Positions 28,336-38,100 of a stretch of DNA of 64,000 nucleotides are shown one piece after another; the first letter of the stretch is position 1, and each line of letters opens with the position of its first letter. The stretch is from positions 1-64,000 of the forward strand of contig RXJQ01000031.1 of NCBI GenBank assembly GCA_003963115.1. The letters run 5' to 3'. The notes under the pieces are model-generated. The model was given only the letters and a program-made list of their open reading frames with translations, was not told the DNA's origin and ran no database searches. The stretch is from Burkholderiales bacterium. GTDB taxonomy: Bacteria; Pseudomonadota; Gammaproteobacteria; Burkholderiales; Burkholderiaceae_C. A program made the translations under genes and the position numbers.

Positions 28336-29790
28336 TCAAGCCGAGCGCCCGTAGTTGTCCTGGAAGCGCACGATGTCGTCCTCGCCCAGGTAGCTGCCTG
28401 ATTGCACTTCGATGATCTCCAGCGGGATCGTGCCCGGGTTGATCAGGCGGTGCACCGTGCCCAGCGGGATGTAGGTCGACTGGTTCTCCGACAGCAGCAC
28501 CACCTTGTCACCCACGGTGACTTCGGCCGTGCCGCTCACCACGATCCAGTGCTCGGCGCGGTGGTGGTGCATCTGCAGGCTCAAGCTGGCCTTGGGTTTG
28601 ACCATGATGCGCTTGACCTGGAAGCGCGGGCCATGGTCGATCGAGTCATACCAGCCCCATGGGCGGTGCACACGGCGATGGATGGTGCCTTCAGTGCGGG
28701 CCTTGCTGTCCAGCGTCGAAACGATCTTCTTGACGTCCTGGCTGCTGTTGCGGTCGGCCACCAGCACGGCATCGGGCGTCTCCACCACCACCACATTGTC
28801 CAGGCCCACTGCGGCCACCAGGCGGCTCGTGGCATGCACCAGCGTGTTGCTGCTGTTCTGGAACAGCGCGTCGCCTTGCGAGGCATTGCCCTTGTCGTCG
28901 TGCTCGCTGACCTGCCAGACGGCATCCCATGCGCCCAGGTCGGACCAGCCCGCATCCAGCGGCACCATGCGCACCACGAAGCCGCTCTCGGGCTTGCTCG
29001 GGCACTGCTCCATCACGGCATAGTCCACCGACTCGGAGGGTACATTGGCGAACTCGGCCTTGCCGGGACGCACGAACTGGGCATCGGTGGAGCGCACGGC
29101 GAACGACTCGCGCGTGGCCTGGGCGATATCCGGGCGGAAGTGCTCCAGCGCGGCCAACCAGCGCGAGGCCTTCATCACGAACATGCCGCTGTTCCAGAAG
29201 TAGCCGCCATCGGCCAGGTAGGACTTGGCCGTTTCCAGATTGGGCTTTTCGACGAAAGCGGCCACGGCGCGTGCACCTTGCGCATCGGCAGCGCCCGTGC
29301 GGATGTAGCCAAAACCGGTTTCAGGGCGATCCGGCGTGATGCCCAGGATCACGATGTCGCCATTGGCCGCGGCACGAACGGCCTTTTGCAGCGCCGCCGT
29401 GTAGGCGGCTTCATCGGTCACCGTCTGGTCGGCAGGCGTCACCACCAGGATGGGATCGGCTCCATCGGCCGTGGCCTGCAGCGCGGCCAGCGTCACGGCC
29501 GGCGCTGTGTTGCGGCCAACGGGCTCCAACAGGAGGGAAGAGGGCTCGCCCTTGAGTTCGCGCAGCTGATCGAGCACCAGGAAGCGGTGCTCCTCATTGC
29601 CCACCACGCAAGGTTTGCTGACCTCGATGTCTTCGGCGCTCAAGGCCTGCAAACGCAAGTGAGCCTGCTGGAACAGGCTCTGGTTGCCTTGCAGCACGAG
29701 GAACTGCTTGGGGTACAGCGCACGGGACAGCGGCCACAAGCGGGTGCCGGAACCACCGGCCATGATCACGGGAAGCAAGGAATGTTTCAT
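28336..29790 (-). CDS. manC: Mannose-1-phosphate guanylyltransferase/mannose-6-phosphate isomerase
   Basis: This 484-residue bifunctional enzyme makes GDP-mannose for polysaccharides. The nucleotidyltransferase domain opens with MAGGSGTRLWPLSRALYPKQFL. The C-terminal cupin domain, with isomerase activity in bifunctional members, has RPWGWYDSIDHGPRFQVKRI, the metal-binding MHHHRAEHWIVVSGTA, and QSTYIPLGTVHRLINPG. The length matches bifunctional AlgA/ManC proteins. It is the last gene of a minus-strand exopolysaccharide cassette after galE. Confidence 0.94.
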   Translation of the reverse strand: MKHSLLPVIMAGGSGTRLWPLSRALYPKQFLVLQGNQSLFQQAHLRLQALSAEDIEVSKPCVVGNEEHRFLVLDQLRELKGEPSSLLLEPVGRNTAPAVTLAALQATADGADPILVVTPADQTVTDEAAYTAALQKAVRAAANGDIVILGITPDRPETGFGYIRTGAADAQGARAVAAFVEKPNLETAKSYLADGGYFWNSGMFVMKASRWLAALEHFRPDIAQATRESFAVRSTDAQFVRPGKAEFANVPSESVDYAVMEQCPSKPESGFVVRMVPLDAGWSDLGAWDAVWQVSEHDDKGNASQGDALFQNSSNTLVHATSRLVAAVGLDNVVVVETPDAVLVADRNSSQDVKKIVSTLDSKARTEGTIHRRVHRPWGWYDSIDHGPRFQVKRIMVKPKASLSLQMHHHRAEHWIVVSGTAEVTVGDKVVLLSENQSTYIPLGTVHRLINPGTIPLEIIEVQSGSYLGEDDIVRFQDNYGRSA

Positions 29791-29856
29791 ATCAAACCAT
29801 CACACAGTCGGCACAAGCAAGACAAAGCCGTTGATCGACATACCGACCTTCGGAAA

Positions 29857-30888
29857 TCAACCTTCAAATCCATTCGGGTTGGATGACTGCCAGCGCCAGG
29901 AGTCCACGCACATCTGCTCCAGCCCTCGCGTGGCCTTCCAACCCATTGTTGCAAAAGCATGGCTCGGGTCGGCATAGCACGCATCGATATCCCCCGGCCT
30001 GCGGGGGGCGAACACCAGCGGGATCTCACGGTCGGCAGCCTTGCCATAGGCCTGGGCCAACTCCAGCACACTGTAGCCCTGGCCTGTGCCCAGGTTGACG
30101 GTCAGCGACTGCTTCTGCTCGGCCAGGTAGCGCAGCGCGGCAACGTGCCCTTCGGCCAGGTCACACACGTGGATGTAGTCACGCACACCGGTGCCGTCAG
30201 GCGTGTTGTAGTCGTTGCCAAACACATTGAGATGCTGGCGCTTGCCAACCGCCACCTGCGCCACATAGGGCATGAGGTTGTTGGGCACGCCTCGCGGGTC
30301 TTCGCCGATCAAGCCGCTCTCGTGCGCGCCCACCGGGTTGAAGTACCGCAGGTAGGCCACATGCCATTGCGGATCACAGCGCTCCAGCTCGCGCAGCATC
30401 TCTTCGCCCAGCAGCTTGGTCTGACCGTAGGGATTGGTCACGCGCAATGCCGCGTCTTCGGTGATGGGCAATTGGTCAGGCTTGCCATAGACCGTGGCCG
30501 ACGAGCTGAAGACCAGGTCATGCACACCGTGGCGCTTCATGGCCTGGCACACCGACAGCAAGCCACCGAGGTTGTTCTCGAAGTAGTCCAGCGGGCGCTC
30601 GATGGATTCACCCACCGCCTTGAGCGCCGCGAAATGCACGACCGCCTTGATGCCACCAAACCGCGCCTGCCCCACCTCGAAACAGCGGTCCATCACCGAG
30701 GCATCACGCACATCGCCCTGCACGAAAACCGGCTCGCGCCCGCCGATCGTTTGCAGGCGATCCAGCACGCGGATGGAACTGTTGACCAGGCTGTCCACAC
30801 CCACGACATCGAAACCGGCCTCTTGCAGGGCCAGCCAGGTGTGGGAGGCGATATAGCCGGCGGCACCGGTCAACAAAATGCAAGACAT
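29857..30888 (-). CDS. galE: UDP-glucose 4-epimerase
   Basis: This 343-residue extended SDR interconverts UDP-glucose and UDP-galactose. The NAD motif is LTGAAGYIASHTWLAL, and the active-site pair is YGQTK (Tyr-x-x-x-Lys). Other GalE marks are HFAALKAVGESIERPLDYFENN, FSSSATVYG, YFNPVGAHESGLIGEDP and DGTGVRDYIHVCDLAEGH. It starts 10 bases after the EpsL-like gene stop and lies upstream of manC, so it supplies a second sugar nucleotide to the same cassette. Confidence 0.95.
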   Translation of the reverse strand: MSCILLTGAAGYIASHTWLALQEAGFDVVGVDSLVNSSIRVLDRLQTIGGREPVFVQGDVRDASVMDRCFEVGQARFGGIKAVVHFAALKAVGESIERPLDYFENNLGGLLSVCQAMKRHGVHDLVFSSSATVYGKPDQLPITEDAALRVTNPYGQTKLLGEEMLRELERCDPQWHVAYLRYFNPVGAHESGLIGEDPRGVPNNLMPYVAQVAVGKRQHLNVFGNDYNTPDGTGVRDYIHVCDLAEGHVAALRYLAEQKQSLTVNLGTGQGYSVLELAQAYGKAADREIPLVFAPRRPGDIDACYADPSHAFATMGWKATRGLEQMCVDSWRWQSSNPNGFEG

Positions 30889-30898
30889 GTCAACGCCG

Positions 30899-32224
30899 TT
30901 AATTCAAAGGGTTGAGGGTAAAGCTGGCCGTGCAGTCAAACTCTCGGCCGCTGTACTTCAAGTGATACAGGATATCGGCACCCTGGCTGTAGCGCTGGTA
31001 GTTGCAGCCCAAACTCACGGATCTCAACACGTCGTAGCTGAGGCCGACCGAGGCGACGTGGTTATAACTGCCAACAGTTTGCGATCCAAAACTGTTGGAA
31101 CTGCTCGCATCCTGAAAAACAAGAGAATTAACTTGATCTGCCGAAAACTTTGTCACTGAATAACCAGCCGTTGCTGCAAATTTACCTGTCAACTGAGCGC
31201 GGGCACCCAAATTAAGCGACGTCGTAATTGTATTATTATTTATCTTGGAAACCGCATTGTCATAAACAGCCGCCACCTGACCGTTAGTTATACTATAATA
31301 AGCGAATTGACTACCGCTATACGACTGCCGATCCGCACCTGTCGTGCGCGAGAACCCCACATTGTAAGTCAATATGCCATGCGGCGTGTAAACCCAGTAC
31401 AACGACCCCGTCCAACCCTTGCTACCCGCAATATTATCTGGAATATAATTTGTAGAGCGCCTCGTCACAGTCACATTTAAATTACTCAAACCAGAAACCT
31501 GCCAATCGGATGACAAGTCGATATTATGATCCGTCGCCTGGGAATATGACAAATTATTGGGATAACTGGTCACCACCGACCGCTCACCCAAACTATAACT
31601 CAACACATCAGACGCATAATAAATCACCTTCAAACCAGTCGAATGCTGCCTGGCATCCTGGTTATTCAACGAATTGTCTGAATAATTCAGTCTATTTGAA
31701 TCATAAGAACCCGCAACAGCCCACCTACCACCGTTCCCATACTGCACCGAAAACCCACCGTCTCGATACGTTCGGATGTTTTTTGCCGTACGATCATTGA
31801 TTGAATTATTCTGCACCAGGTTAAGCGCCTTCGAATACATACCATTGGCACTGATGAGCCAATCACGAAGCATTTCTGTAGAAAAGGCAAAATTGCCATC
31901 AACACCGCTATTGTCCAGATATCCGAAATTATGGTATTTCTGATCTGACAGCTTCAAACTACCTTGGTATGTCTGGCGGCCATATTGCTTGTTGAGGCTG
32001 ACCTGAGCCGCTGTAGTCGCGATCGTTTCTGGCACCCTGGCCGCGTCATTTTTGGTGAAATTGGAGTCCCGCGACACAGCCTGAGACAGCGTCAAGGAAA
32101 GTGGGAAATCATCCTCCCCAGCAAATGCCCCATTTGACGTCGAGAGCCCCAACAGCGCCACAGCCAGTGCCACCGGAGACCATTTGCTCGTGGATTGAAT
32201 CGCGTACACCTCAGCTCCTCTCAA
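30899..32224 (-). CDS. EpsL-like outer-membrane beta-barrel protein of exopolysaccharide cluster
   Basis: The product is 441 residues long, with a signal peptide of about 35 residues ending in AFA. The mature protein alternates polar and hydrophobic residues in many amphipathic strands (for example GGRWAVAGSYDSNRLNYS and LTGKFAATAGYSVTKFS). It ends in a barrel-like C-terminal segment, FDCTASFTLNPLN. This fits the EpsL group of exopolysaccharide-operon barrel proteins, possibly an export pore. The coding DNA between about 31.1 and 32.1 kb is clearly richer in A+T than its neighbours. The start overlaps the transferase gene stop by 4 bases. An ATG choice further in cannot be excluded. Confidence 0.8.
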   Translation of the reverse strand: MRGAEVYAIQSTSKWSPVALAVALLGLSTSNGAFAGEDDFPLSLTLSQAVSRDSNFTKNDAARVPETIATTAAQVSLNKQYGRQTYQGSLKLSDQKYHNFGYLDNSGVDGNFAFSTEMLRDWLISANGMYSKALNLVQNNSINDRTAKNIRTYRDGGFSVQYGNGGRWAVAGSYDSNRLNYSDNSLNNQDARQHSTGLKVIYYASDVLSYSLGERSVVTSYPNNLSYSQATDHNIDLSSDWQVSGLSNLNVTVTRRSTNYIPDNIAGSKGWTGSLYWVYTPHGILTYNVGFSRTTGADRQSYSGSQFAYYSITNGQVAAVYDNAVSKINNNTITTSLNLGARAQLTGKFAATAGYSVTKFSADQVNSLVFQDASSSNSFGSQTVGSYNHVASVGLSYDVLRSVSLGCNYQRYSQGADILYHLKYSGREFDCTASFTLNPLN

Positions 32225-33615
32225 TATGCATTACGGTCAAAAATCATCAGGCGGATCGTGCGGATGATGATCTGCAGATCAAAGCCCAACGACCAGTTGC
32301 GCAAATACTCCAAATCGAATTCGACCCGGGCCTGCATTTTCTCAATCGTGTCGGTTTCACCGCGCATGCCATTGACCTGGGCCCAGCCCGTGATACCCGG
32401 GCGCACCTTGTGGCGCACCATATAGGCCTTGATCAGACGACGGTATTCCTCGTTATGCGCCACGGCGTGCGGACGCGGCCCGACGATGCTCATGCGCCCT
32501 TGCAGCACGTTGATGAACTGCGGCAACTCGTCCAGCGAGGTCTTGCGGATGAAGGCGCCAAACGGCGTGATGCGGGGGTCGCCCTTGGTGGCCTGCTTGA
32601 CCACGGTGCCGTTGTCCAGCGCCCGCATCGAGCGGAACTTGTAGACGATGATCTCTTCCCCATCCAGACCGTTGCGGCGCTGTTTGAAGATCACGGGCCC
32701 GGGCGAGCTCAGTTTCACGCCAATGGCCAGGCCGATCAGGATGGGCGAGATCAGCACCAGGATGATGCTGGCCAGCACGATGTCCGACAGCCGCTTGACG
32801 AGGTCGTTCGTGCCCGTGAAAGGGGTTTCGCAGATGCCGACAACCGGCACACCGTTCATGTCCTGCAAACGGCCCTGGATGATGCTGATGCCGAACACAT
32901 CCGGCACGAAGTAAAGCGAGGCCGTGGTGCCCTGGACCGCTTCCAGCAACTCCACGATGCGGGGCTGCGAACCCAACGGCAGGGTGATGTAGACCTCGTG
33001 CACGCCATGCGCATACACGTAGTTGGCCACATCACGCAGACCACCCAGCCGCATGCTCACGGCTTCAGGCAGAACGCGGCTGTCAGTGCGGTCGTCGAAG
33101 TAGCCGATGAATTCGGTGCTCTGATCAGGGTTGCTTTGCAACGCACGCGCCACCTTGCCGCCCAGCGGGCCCGCGCCCACCACGATGGCGCGGCGCTTGG
33201 CGTTGGGCTGCGACGCACGGTGCTTGAGGATGGCCTTGCCTATCAGCACAGCCACCCACTGGTAAATGGGCGTGAGCACCGCCCAGGCCAGCATCACGTT
33301 GAAGTCGAAGAACTGCAGGCTGTTGGTGGCGTAGCCGCACAACCACAAGATGGCCAGCATCGAGACCCAGGAGCTGACGATGTCGACCCCCGCCTCCAAG
33401 CGCGAATCCGTGAAGCGGTTGCGCCCGGGAAAGGTCAGCGCGAACACCAGCAGGCACAAGGCCATGGAGGCACGCAACACGGGCTCTTCAAAGTAAGCCA
33501 GCGCCCCCAACAGGGAGGCAACGGTGATCGACGGCTCAAGAAAAGCCGCGACAAACGAGGTCACCGATTGCGGAGCGTTGAAGAACGTGCGGTTGTAGTT
33601 GCGGTTATTGAACAT
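32221..33615 (-). CDS. Undecaprenyl-phosphate glucose phosphotransferase (WcaJ/EpsB-like)
   Basis: This 464-residue initiating enzyme of exopolysaccharide synthesis transfers a sugar phosphate to undecaprenyl phosphate. Four or five membrane segments lie in residues 20-140. A Rossmann-like region (RRAIVVGAGPLGGKVARAL) follows. After another membrane helix comes the catalytic bacterial transferase domain, with KLSSPGPVIFKQRRNGLDG, YKFRSM, TSLDELPQFINVLQGRMSIVGPRPH and RPGITGWAQVNG. A GTG at 33651 would add 12 residues and is a real alternative start. It is the first gene of the cassette wcaJ-like, epsL-like, galE, manC. Confidence 0.9.
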   Translation of the reverse strand: MFNNRNYNRTFFNAPQSVTSFVAAFLEPSITVASLLGALAYFEEPVLRASMALCLLVFALTFPGRNRFTDSRLEAGVDIVSSWVSMLAILWLCGYATNSLQFFDFNVMLAWAVLTPIYQWVAVLIGKAILKHRASQPNAKRRAIVVGAGPLGGKVARALQSNPDQSTEFIGYFDDRTDSRVLPEAVSMRLGGLRDVANYVYAHGVHEVYITLPLGSQPRIVELLEAVQGTTASLYFVPDVFGISIIQGRLQDMNGVPVVGICETPFTGTNDLVKRLSDIVLASIILVLISPILIGLAIGVKLSSPGPVIFKQRRNGLDGEEIIVYKFRSMRALDNGTVVKQATKGDPRITPFGAFIRKTSLDELPQFINVLQGRMSIVGPRPHAVAHNEEYRRLIKAYMVRHKVRPGITGWAQVNGMRGETDTIEKMQARVEFDLEYLRNWSLGFDLQIIIRTIRLMIFDRNAY

Positions 33616-33831
33616 GTACACCAGGGGCTCACCCCAAGCCCCGGAAAGCACCTCGACCTCGGCACCTCATGGCAAGCCGGATCACGGTGGACGATTTCGT
33701 GACAGACAAACGAGCCTCAAGCAAAAGGCTGGCCAGACATTGTGGACCAAAAATAATGACAACTGACCTCAGATTCGCGGGGTGGCGACGGAGTTCCTAG
33801 GGGCTTGTCAGGGGGACCCTACAATCGCGCC

Positions 33832-34449
33832 ATGGCACCTCACCCGCTCTCCTGGATTGGTCAGCTCGCCCTGCCGCGCCTGACCCTGTTGCTCAACCAC
33901 ATCGTGGCCAGCGAACCCGTGGCTGCGGCCAAGCTTCAGCCTCATGCGGGCCGCATCATCGACATCCGCTGGGAGTCTTCCTTCAAGCCGCCCCTGCCTG
34001 CATTTCTGGCGCGAGCCATGCCCACCGGCGGCACGCAACCCGCCTCCTGGCAGTTTCTGATCACCCCCGCCGGTCTGTTTGAAGCGGTCGAAGCCGCCGG
34101 GGCCAGCAAGGCGCCCACGCAGGCTGGCGAGAAATTTGACACAAATGTCACGAGCGCTAACAGCAGCCTGAATGGTCTGGTTTTGACTGTGCGCCTGGCC
34201 GACCCGCTCACGATGGCGCGCCAGGCCCTTCGCGGCGAACGCCCGGAGGTCGCCATCGAGGGTGATGCAGCGTTGGCCGAAGTGGCATCCTGGATGATGA
34301 AAAACCTGCGCTGGGACATCCAGGACGACGTCGCCCGCTGGATGGGCACGGCCCCAGCCGAAATGTTGCGCACGGTCGGTGCCGGTATCAAGGACAGCCT
34401 TCAGCGTTGGCGCCCGCAGTCCGGCCAGCGCCCCGGCAGCCGACGCTGA
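33832..34449 (+). CDS. ubiJ: Ubiquinone biosynthesis accessory factor UbiJ
   Basis: The product is 205 residues long with an SCP2-like lipid-binding N-terminal half and a C-terminal helical part. The stretch GDAALAEVASWMMKNLRWDIQDDVARWMGTAPAEML is typical of UbiJ. UbiJ helps assemble the soluble Ubi complex around the quinone precursor. The gene lies 18 bases upstream of ubiB, the usual partner. The ATG at 33832 is preferred over a TTG nine codons upstream. Confidence 0.9.
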   Translation: MAPHPLSWIGQLALPRLTLLLNHIVASEPVAAAKLQPHAGRIIDIRWESSFKPPLPAFLARAMPTGGTQPASWQFLITPAGLFEAVEAAGASKAPTQAGEKFDTNVTSANSSLNGLVLTVRLADPLTMARQALRGERPEVAIEGDAALAEVASWMMKNLRWDIQDDVARWMGTAPAEMLRTVGAGIKDSLQRWRPQSGQRPGSRR

Positions 34450-34467
34450 TGAAGCGCTGACCGCCCC

Positions 34468-36030
34468 ATGCGCGCGCTGTTCCGTCCTGCCTTCATTGGC
34501 TTGATCGCCCTGCGCTACGGGCTCGACGGCCTGTTCCTGGACAGCCTGCGCCGCCCGGGTCTGAGCGCCCTGGCCCGTGTCCTGTCCTTCGGGCGCCGGC
34601 TCAACGCACCACGTGGCCAGCGTCTGCGCGAGGCACTGGAGCGCCTGGGCCCCATCTTCGTCAAGTTCGGGCAGATGCTGTCCACCCGGCGCGACCTGCT
34701 GCCGGCCGATGTGGCCGACGAGCTGGCCAGGCTGCAGGACCGCGTGCCACCCTTCCCCAGCGACGAGTCGATCAAGCTGGTGGAAAAAGCGCTGGGGCGC
34801 CCTATCTCGGCCATCTTCAAGCAGTTCGACGCCGAGCCCGTGGCCAGTGCCTCGGTGGCGCAGGTGCACTTCGCCGTGCTGCACGATGGGCGCGAGGTCG
34901 CCGTCAAGGTGCTGCGCCCCGGCATGCTCAATGTCATCGACGACGATCTGGCCCTGATGCGCACACTGGCGCGCTGGGTTGAACGCCTCTGGGCGGACGG
35001 CCGGCGCCTCAAGCCGCGCGAGGTGGTGGCCGAGTTCGACAAGTATCTGCACGACGAGCTGGACCTGATCCGCGAGGCGGCCAATGCCGCTCAATTGCGC
35101 CGCAACATGCACGGGCTGGACCTGGTGCTCGTGCCCGAGATGATCTGGGACCTGTGCACCTCCACCGTCATGGTGATGGAGCGCATGAAGGGCGTGCCCA
35201 TCAGCCAGATGCAGCGCCTGCGCGAAGCCGGGGTCGACATCAAGAGGCTGGCGCGCGACGGCGTCACCATCTTCTTCACCCAGGTGTTCCGCGACGGCTT
35301 CTTCCACGCCGACATGCACCCGGGCAACATCCAGGTCAGCCTGGACCCGCTGACTTTCGGCCGCTACATCGCGCTGGACTTCGGCATCATCGGCACGCTC
35401 ACCGAGGTCGACAAGGATTACCTGGCTCAGAACTTCGTGGCCTTCTTCCACCGCGACTACAAACGCGTGGCCGAACTGCACATCGAAAGCGGCTGGGTGC
35501 CGGCCAACACCCGCATCGACGAGCTCGAAGGGGCCGTGCGCACTGTCTGCGAGCCCTATTTCGACCGGCCGATCAAGGAAATCTCGCTGGGCCAGGTGCT
35601 GCTGCGCCTGTTCCAGATCTCGCGGCGCTTCAACGTCGAGATCCAGCCGCAGCTGGTGCTGCTGCAAAAGACGCTGCTGAACGTGGAAGGCCTGGGCCGC
35701 GAACTGGACCCCGACCTGGACCTGTGGAGCACCGCCAAGCCCTTCCTGGAGCGCTGGATGCACGAGCAAGTGGGCTGGCGCGGCCTGTTTGAGCGCATCA
35801 AGCGCGAAGCCCCACGCTACGCCAAGTTGCTGCCCGAGCTGCCCCGCCTGGTCCACCGCAACCTGGAACGTGGCGACTCGGCCTTGCGGCGCGACCTGCA
35901 AGCCATCCTGCAAGAGCAGCGCCGCACCAACCGGACCTTGTCGGCCCTGCTGTGGATCGGGCTGGGCTTCCTGCTGGGCTTGCTGGCTGCGCAGTTCGTG
36001 ATGCGCCTGCATGGCGTGGGCTGGCTGTGA
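34468..36030 (+). CDS. ubiB: Ubiquinone biosynthesis kinase-like protein UbiB
   Basis: This 520-residue atypical protein kinase-like ATPase is needed for ubiquinone synthesis. The KFGQ motif of the family is in [16 protein letters not shown], and AVKVLRPG carries the ATP-binding lysine. The catalytic-like loop is [13 protein letters not shown], followed by DFGIIG. The C-terminus ([26 protein letters not shown]) is a membrane anchor. The length and its neighbour ubiJ match the family. Confidence 0.96.
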   Translation: MRALFRPAFIGLIALRYGLDGLFLDSLRRPGLSALARVLSFGRRLNAPRGQRLREALERLGPIFVKFGQMLSTRRDLLPADVADELARLQDRVPPFPSDESIKLVEKALGRPISAIFKQFDAEPVASASVAQVHFAVLHDGREVAVKVLRPGMLNVIDDDLALMRTLARWVERLWADGRRLKPREVVAEFDKYLHDELDLIREAANAAQLRRNMHGLDLVLVPEMIWDLCTSTVMVMERMKGVPISQMQRLREAGVDIKRLARDGVTIFFTQVFRDGFFHADMHPGNIQVSLDPLTFGRYIALDFGIIGTLTEVDKDYLAQNFVAFFHRDYKRVAELHIESGWVPANTRIDELEGAVRTVCEPYFDRPIKEISLGQVLLRLFQISRRFNVEIQPQLVLLQKTLLNVEGLGRELDPDLDLWSTAKPFLERWMHEQVGWRGLFERIKREAPRYAKLLPELPRLVHRNLERGDSALRRDLQAILQEQRRTNRTLSALLWIGLGFLLGLLAAQFVMRLHGVGWL

Positions 36031-36174
36031 CAGCCATGCTTGGCTTGGCCCCCTGCCTGAGGGGGGATCAGCACGCGGGCGAGCCCCGACCATGCATGCG
36101 GCCCGCCAGGCACTAAACTGCGCCCCGCGCATCTGTCGACAACCCCCAGCAACCTTGATCGGAAGACGGCTGAC

Positions 36175-37662
36175 ATGAACACCACCTTGCTTGCGTTTGT
36201 GATCCTCTATCTGGTCGGCACGATGGGGATCGGCATCTACGCGGGCACCCGCATCAAGGACACCACCGACTTCGCGATCGCTGGCCGCAGCCTGCCGCTG
36301 GCCATGGTCATCACCACGACCTTCGCGACCTGGTTCGGCGCCGAGACCGTGATGGGCATCCCGGCCAAGTTCGTGCAAGGCGGCCTCAACGCTGTGGTGG
36401 AAGACCCGTTCGGCGCCTCGATGTGCCTGGTGCTGGTGGGCGCCTTCTTCGCCTCGCGCCTCTACAAAATGGACCTGCTGACCATCGGCGACTTCTACCG
36501 CAGCCGCTTCGGCAAAGGCGTGGAGATCTTCTGCTCCGTGGCCATCATCCTGAGCTATCTGGGCTGGGTCGCCGCCCAGATCACGGCGCTGGGCCTGGTG
36601 TTCTCGGTGCTGTCGGGCGAGCAGATCAGCCCCGAGTGGGGCATGGTCATCGGGACCACGCTGGTGCTGATCTACGTGCTGATCGGCGGCATGCTGGCCG
36701 TGGCCTGGACCGACTTCATCCAGATGATCGTGCTGATCGTGGGCCTGTCGCTGATCGCCATCATGGCTGGCCATCAGGCTGGTGGCGCCGGCAAGGTGCT
36801 GGACATGGCCCAGGCCAATGACTGGTTCAAGCTCTTCCCGGCCGAGCACACGGCCCACAGTTGGATCGCCTTCGTGGGCACGGCCATCACGATGATGCTG
36901 GGCTCGATCCCGCAGCAGGACGTGTTCCAGCGCGTGATGTCGGCCAAGGACGCCAAGACGGCACGCAACGGCGCCATGATCGGCGGCTTCAGCTACCTGG
37001 CCTTCGCCTTCGTGCCCATGTTCATCGTGGCCTCGTCTCTGATCATCATGCCCGACCAGACCAAGACGCTGCTGGCTGGTGATTCCCAGAAGGTCTTGCC
37101 CACGCTGATCCTGACCCACATGCCACTGGTGGCCCAGATCTTTTTCTTCGGGGCACTGGTGTCGGCCATCAAGTCAACCTCGTCGGCCACGCTGCTGGCG
37201 CCTTCGACCAGCTTCGTGGAAAACATCCTGCGCAACATCAAGCCCGGCATGAGCGACAAGCAAGTGCTGCTGGCCCTGCGGATCACGATCTTCACCTTCA
37301 CCGCGCTGGTGCTGACTTACGCCATCAAGATGAAGGGCACGCCCATCTATGACATGGTGTCCGCCGCGTACCAGGTGACCCTGGTGGGTGCCTTCGTCCC
37401 GCTGACTTTCGGCCTGTACTGGAAGCGCGCGACCACGCAGGGTGCCATCTTGTCGATCATCGCCGGGATCGGCACCTGGTCGCCCTTCGTGATCAACAGC
37501 GTGTTCGGTGACGGCAAACTGAACGAGGCCTTCCCGGGCCAGCTCGCCGGCCTGCTGGCAGCCCTGGCGGGCATCGTGCTGGGCTCGCTGCTGCCGCAAC
37601 TCATCCCCGACGCTCACGGCCGCAAGCACCATCTGGACAAGCCCACGCTGGGCCACCACTGA
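36175..37662 (+). CDS. Sodium:solute symporter family protein
   Basis: This 495-residue inner-membrane transporter of the SSS family has about 13 hydrophobic segments. Family features include DFAIAGRSLPLAMVITTTFATWFGAETVMG, GWVAAQITALGLVFSVLSG, IGGMLAVAWTDFIQMIVL, and SAIKSTSSATLLAPSTSFVEN, the sodium-site helix rich in serine and threonine. The C-terminus is histidine-rich. The solute is unknown. It stands alone, with a G/C-rich hairpin but no T-run between ubiB and its start. Confidence 0.9.
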   Translation: MNTTLLAFVILYLVGTMGIGIYAGTRIKDTTDFAIAGRSLPLAMVITTTFATWFGAETVMGIPAKFVQGGLNAVVEDPFGASMCLVLVGAFFASRLYKMDLLTIGDFYRSRFGKGVEIFCSVAIILSYLGWVAAQITALGLVFSVLSGEQISPEWGMVIGTTLVLIYVLIGGMLAVAWTDFIQMIVLIVGLSLIAIMAGHQAGGAGKVLDMAQANDWFKLFPAEHTAHSWIAFVGTAITMMLGSIPQQDVFQRVMSAKDAKTARNGAMIGGFSYLAFAFVPMFIVASSLIIMPDQTKTLLAGDSQKVLPTLILTHMPLVAQIFFFGALVSAIKSTSSATLLAPSTSFVENILRNIKPGMSDKQVLLALRITIFTFTALVLTYAIKMKGTPIYDMVSAAYQVTLVGAFVPLTFGLYWKRATTQGAILSIIAGIGTWSPFVINSVFGDGKLNEAFPGQLAGLLAALAGIVLGSLLPQLIPDAHGRKHHLDKPTLGHH

Positions 37663-37743
37663 GTTCAGTCGGCTACTTCTTGAAATGCCGACGCCGCGCC
37701 CCAACTAGAATGGCGTCTTTACGGGATTGCCCGAGGTTTTCAC

Positions 37744-38064
37744 ATGCCGATTTACGCCTACCGCTGCCAGTCCTGCGGTCACGCCAAGGACGTCTTGCAA
37801 AAAATTTCTGACCCGGTCTTGACCACCTGCCCTGCTTGTGGCGCCGAGTCCTTCACCAAACAAGTCACCGCTGCCGGCTTCCAGCTCAAGGGATCGGGCT
37901 GGTATGCCACCGATTTCCGGGGTGGCACCAGCGCCACGGCTGCCAGCTCCAGTCCCTCGGGCGACAGCGCCGCAGCATCCTCGTCGTCCAGTGAGGGCGG
38001 CTCGTCCTCGGGTGGCGACACCTCGGCGGCCGGTGGCTGCGGAACGTCCTGCGCCTGCCACTGA
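37744..38064 (+). CDS. FmdB-family zinc-ribbon protein
   Basis: The product is 106 residues long. Two CxxC pairs (Cys8/Cys11 and Cys29/Cys32) form the FmdB regulatory zinc ribbon, MPIYAYRCQSCGHAKDVLQK...CPACG. GFQLKGSGWYATDF follows, then a serine/glycine-rich low-complexity stretch (about residues 63-95) and a Cys/His tail, GGCGTSCACH. It starts the conserved block fmdB-DUF502-aspS-nudB. The molecular role is not established. Confidence 0.92.
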   Translation: MPIYAYRCQSCGHAKDVLQKISDPVLTTCPACGAESFTKQVTAAGFQLKGSGWYATDFRGGTSATAASSSPSGDSAAASSSSSEGGSSSGGDTSAAGGCGTSCACH

Positions 38065-38100
38065 GCCGCCCCCGAACCCTGAGCTCTCAAAAAGGCCTTC

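Noticed and set aside
36049-36065. CCCCCT/AGGGGG hairpin after ubiB considered as a terminator
   Set aside because: The stem is only 6 bp and no T-run follows, so it was not listed as a terminator.
33808-37119. A 1103-codon open frame on the minus strand across ubiJ, ubiB and the symporter gene
   Set aside because: It is antisense to three well-supported genes. Its His/Gln/Arg/Gly-rich translation is the usual product of a stop-free frame opposite G+C-rich codons, and no family motif was seen.
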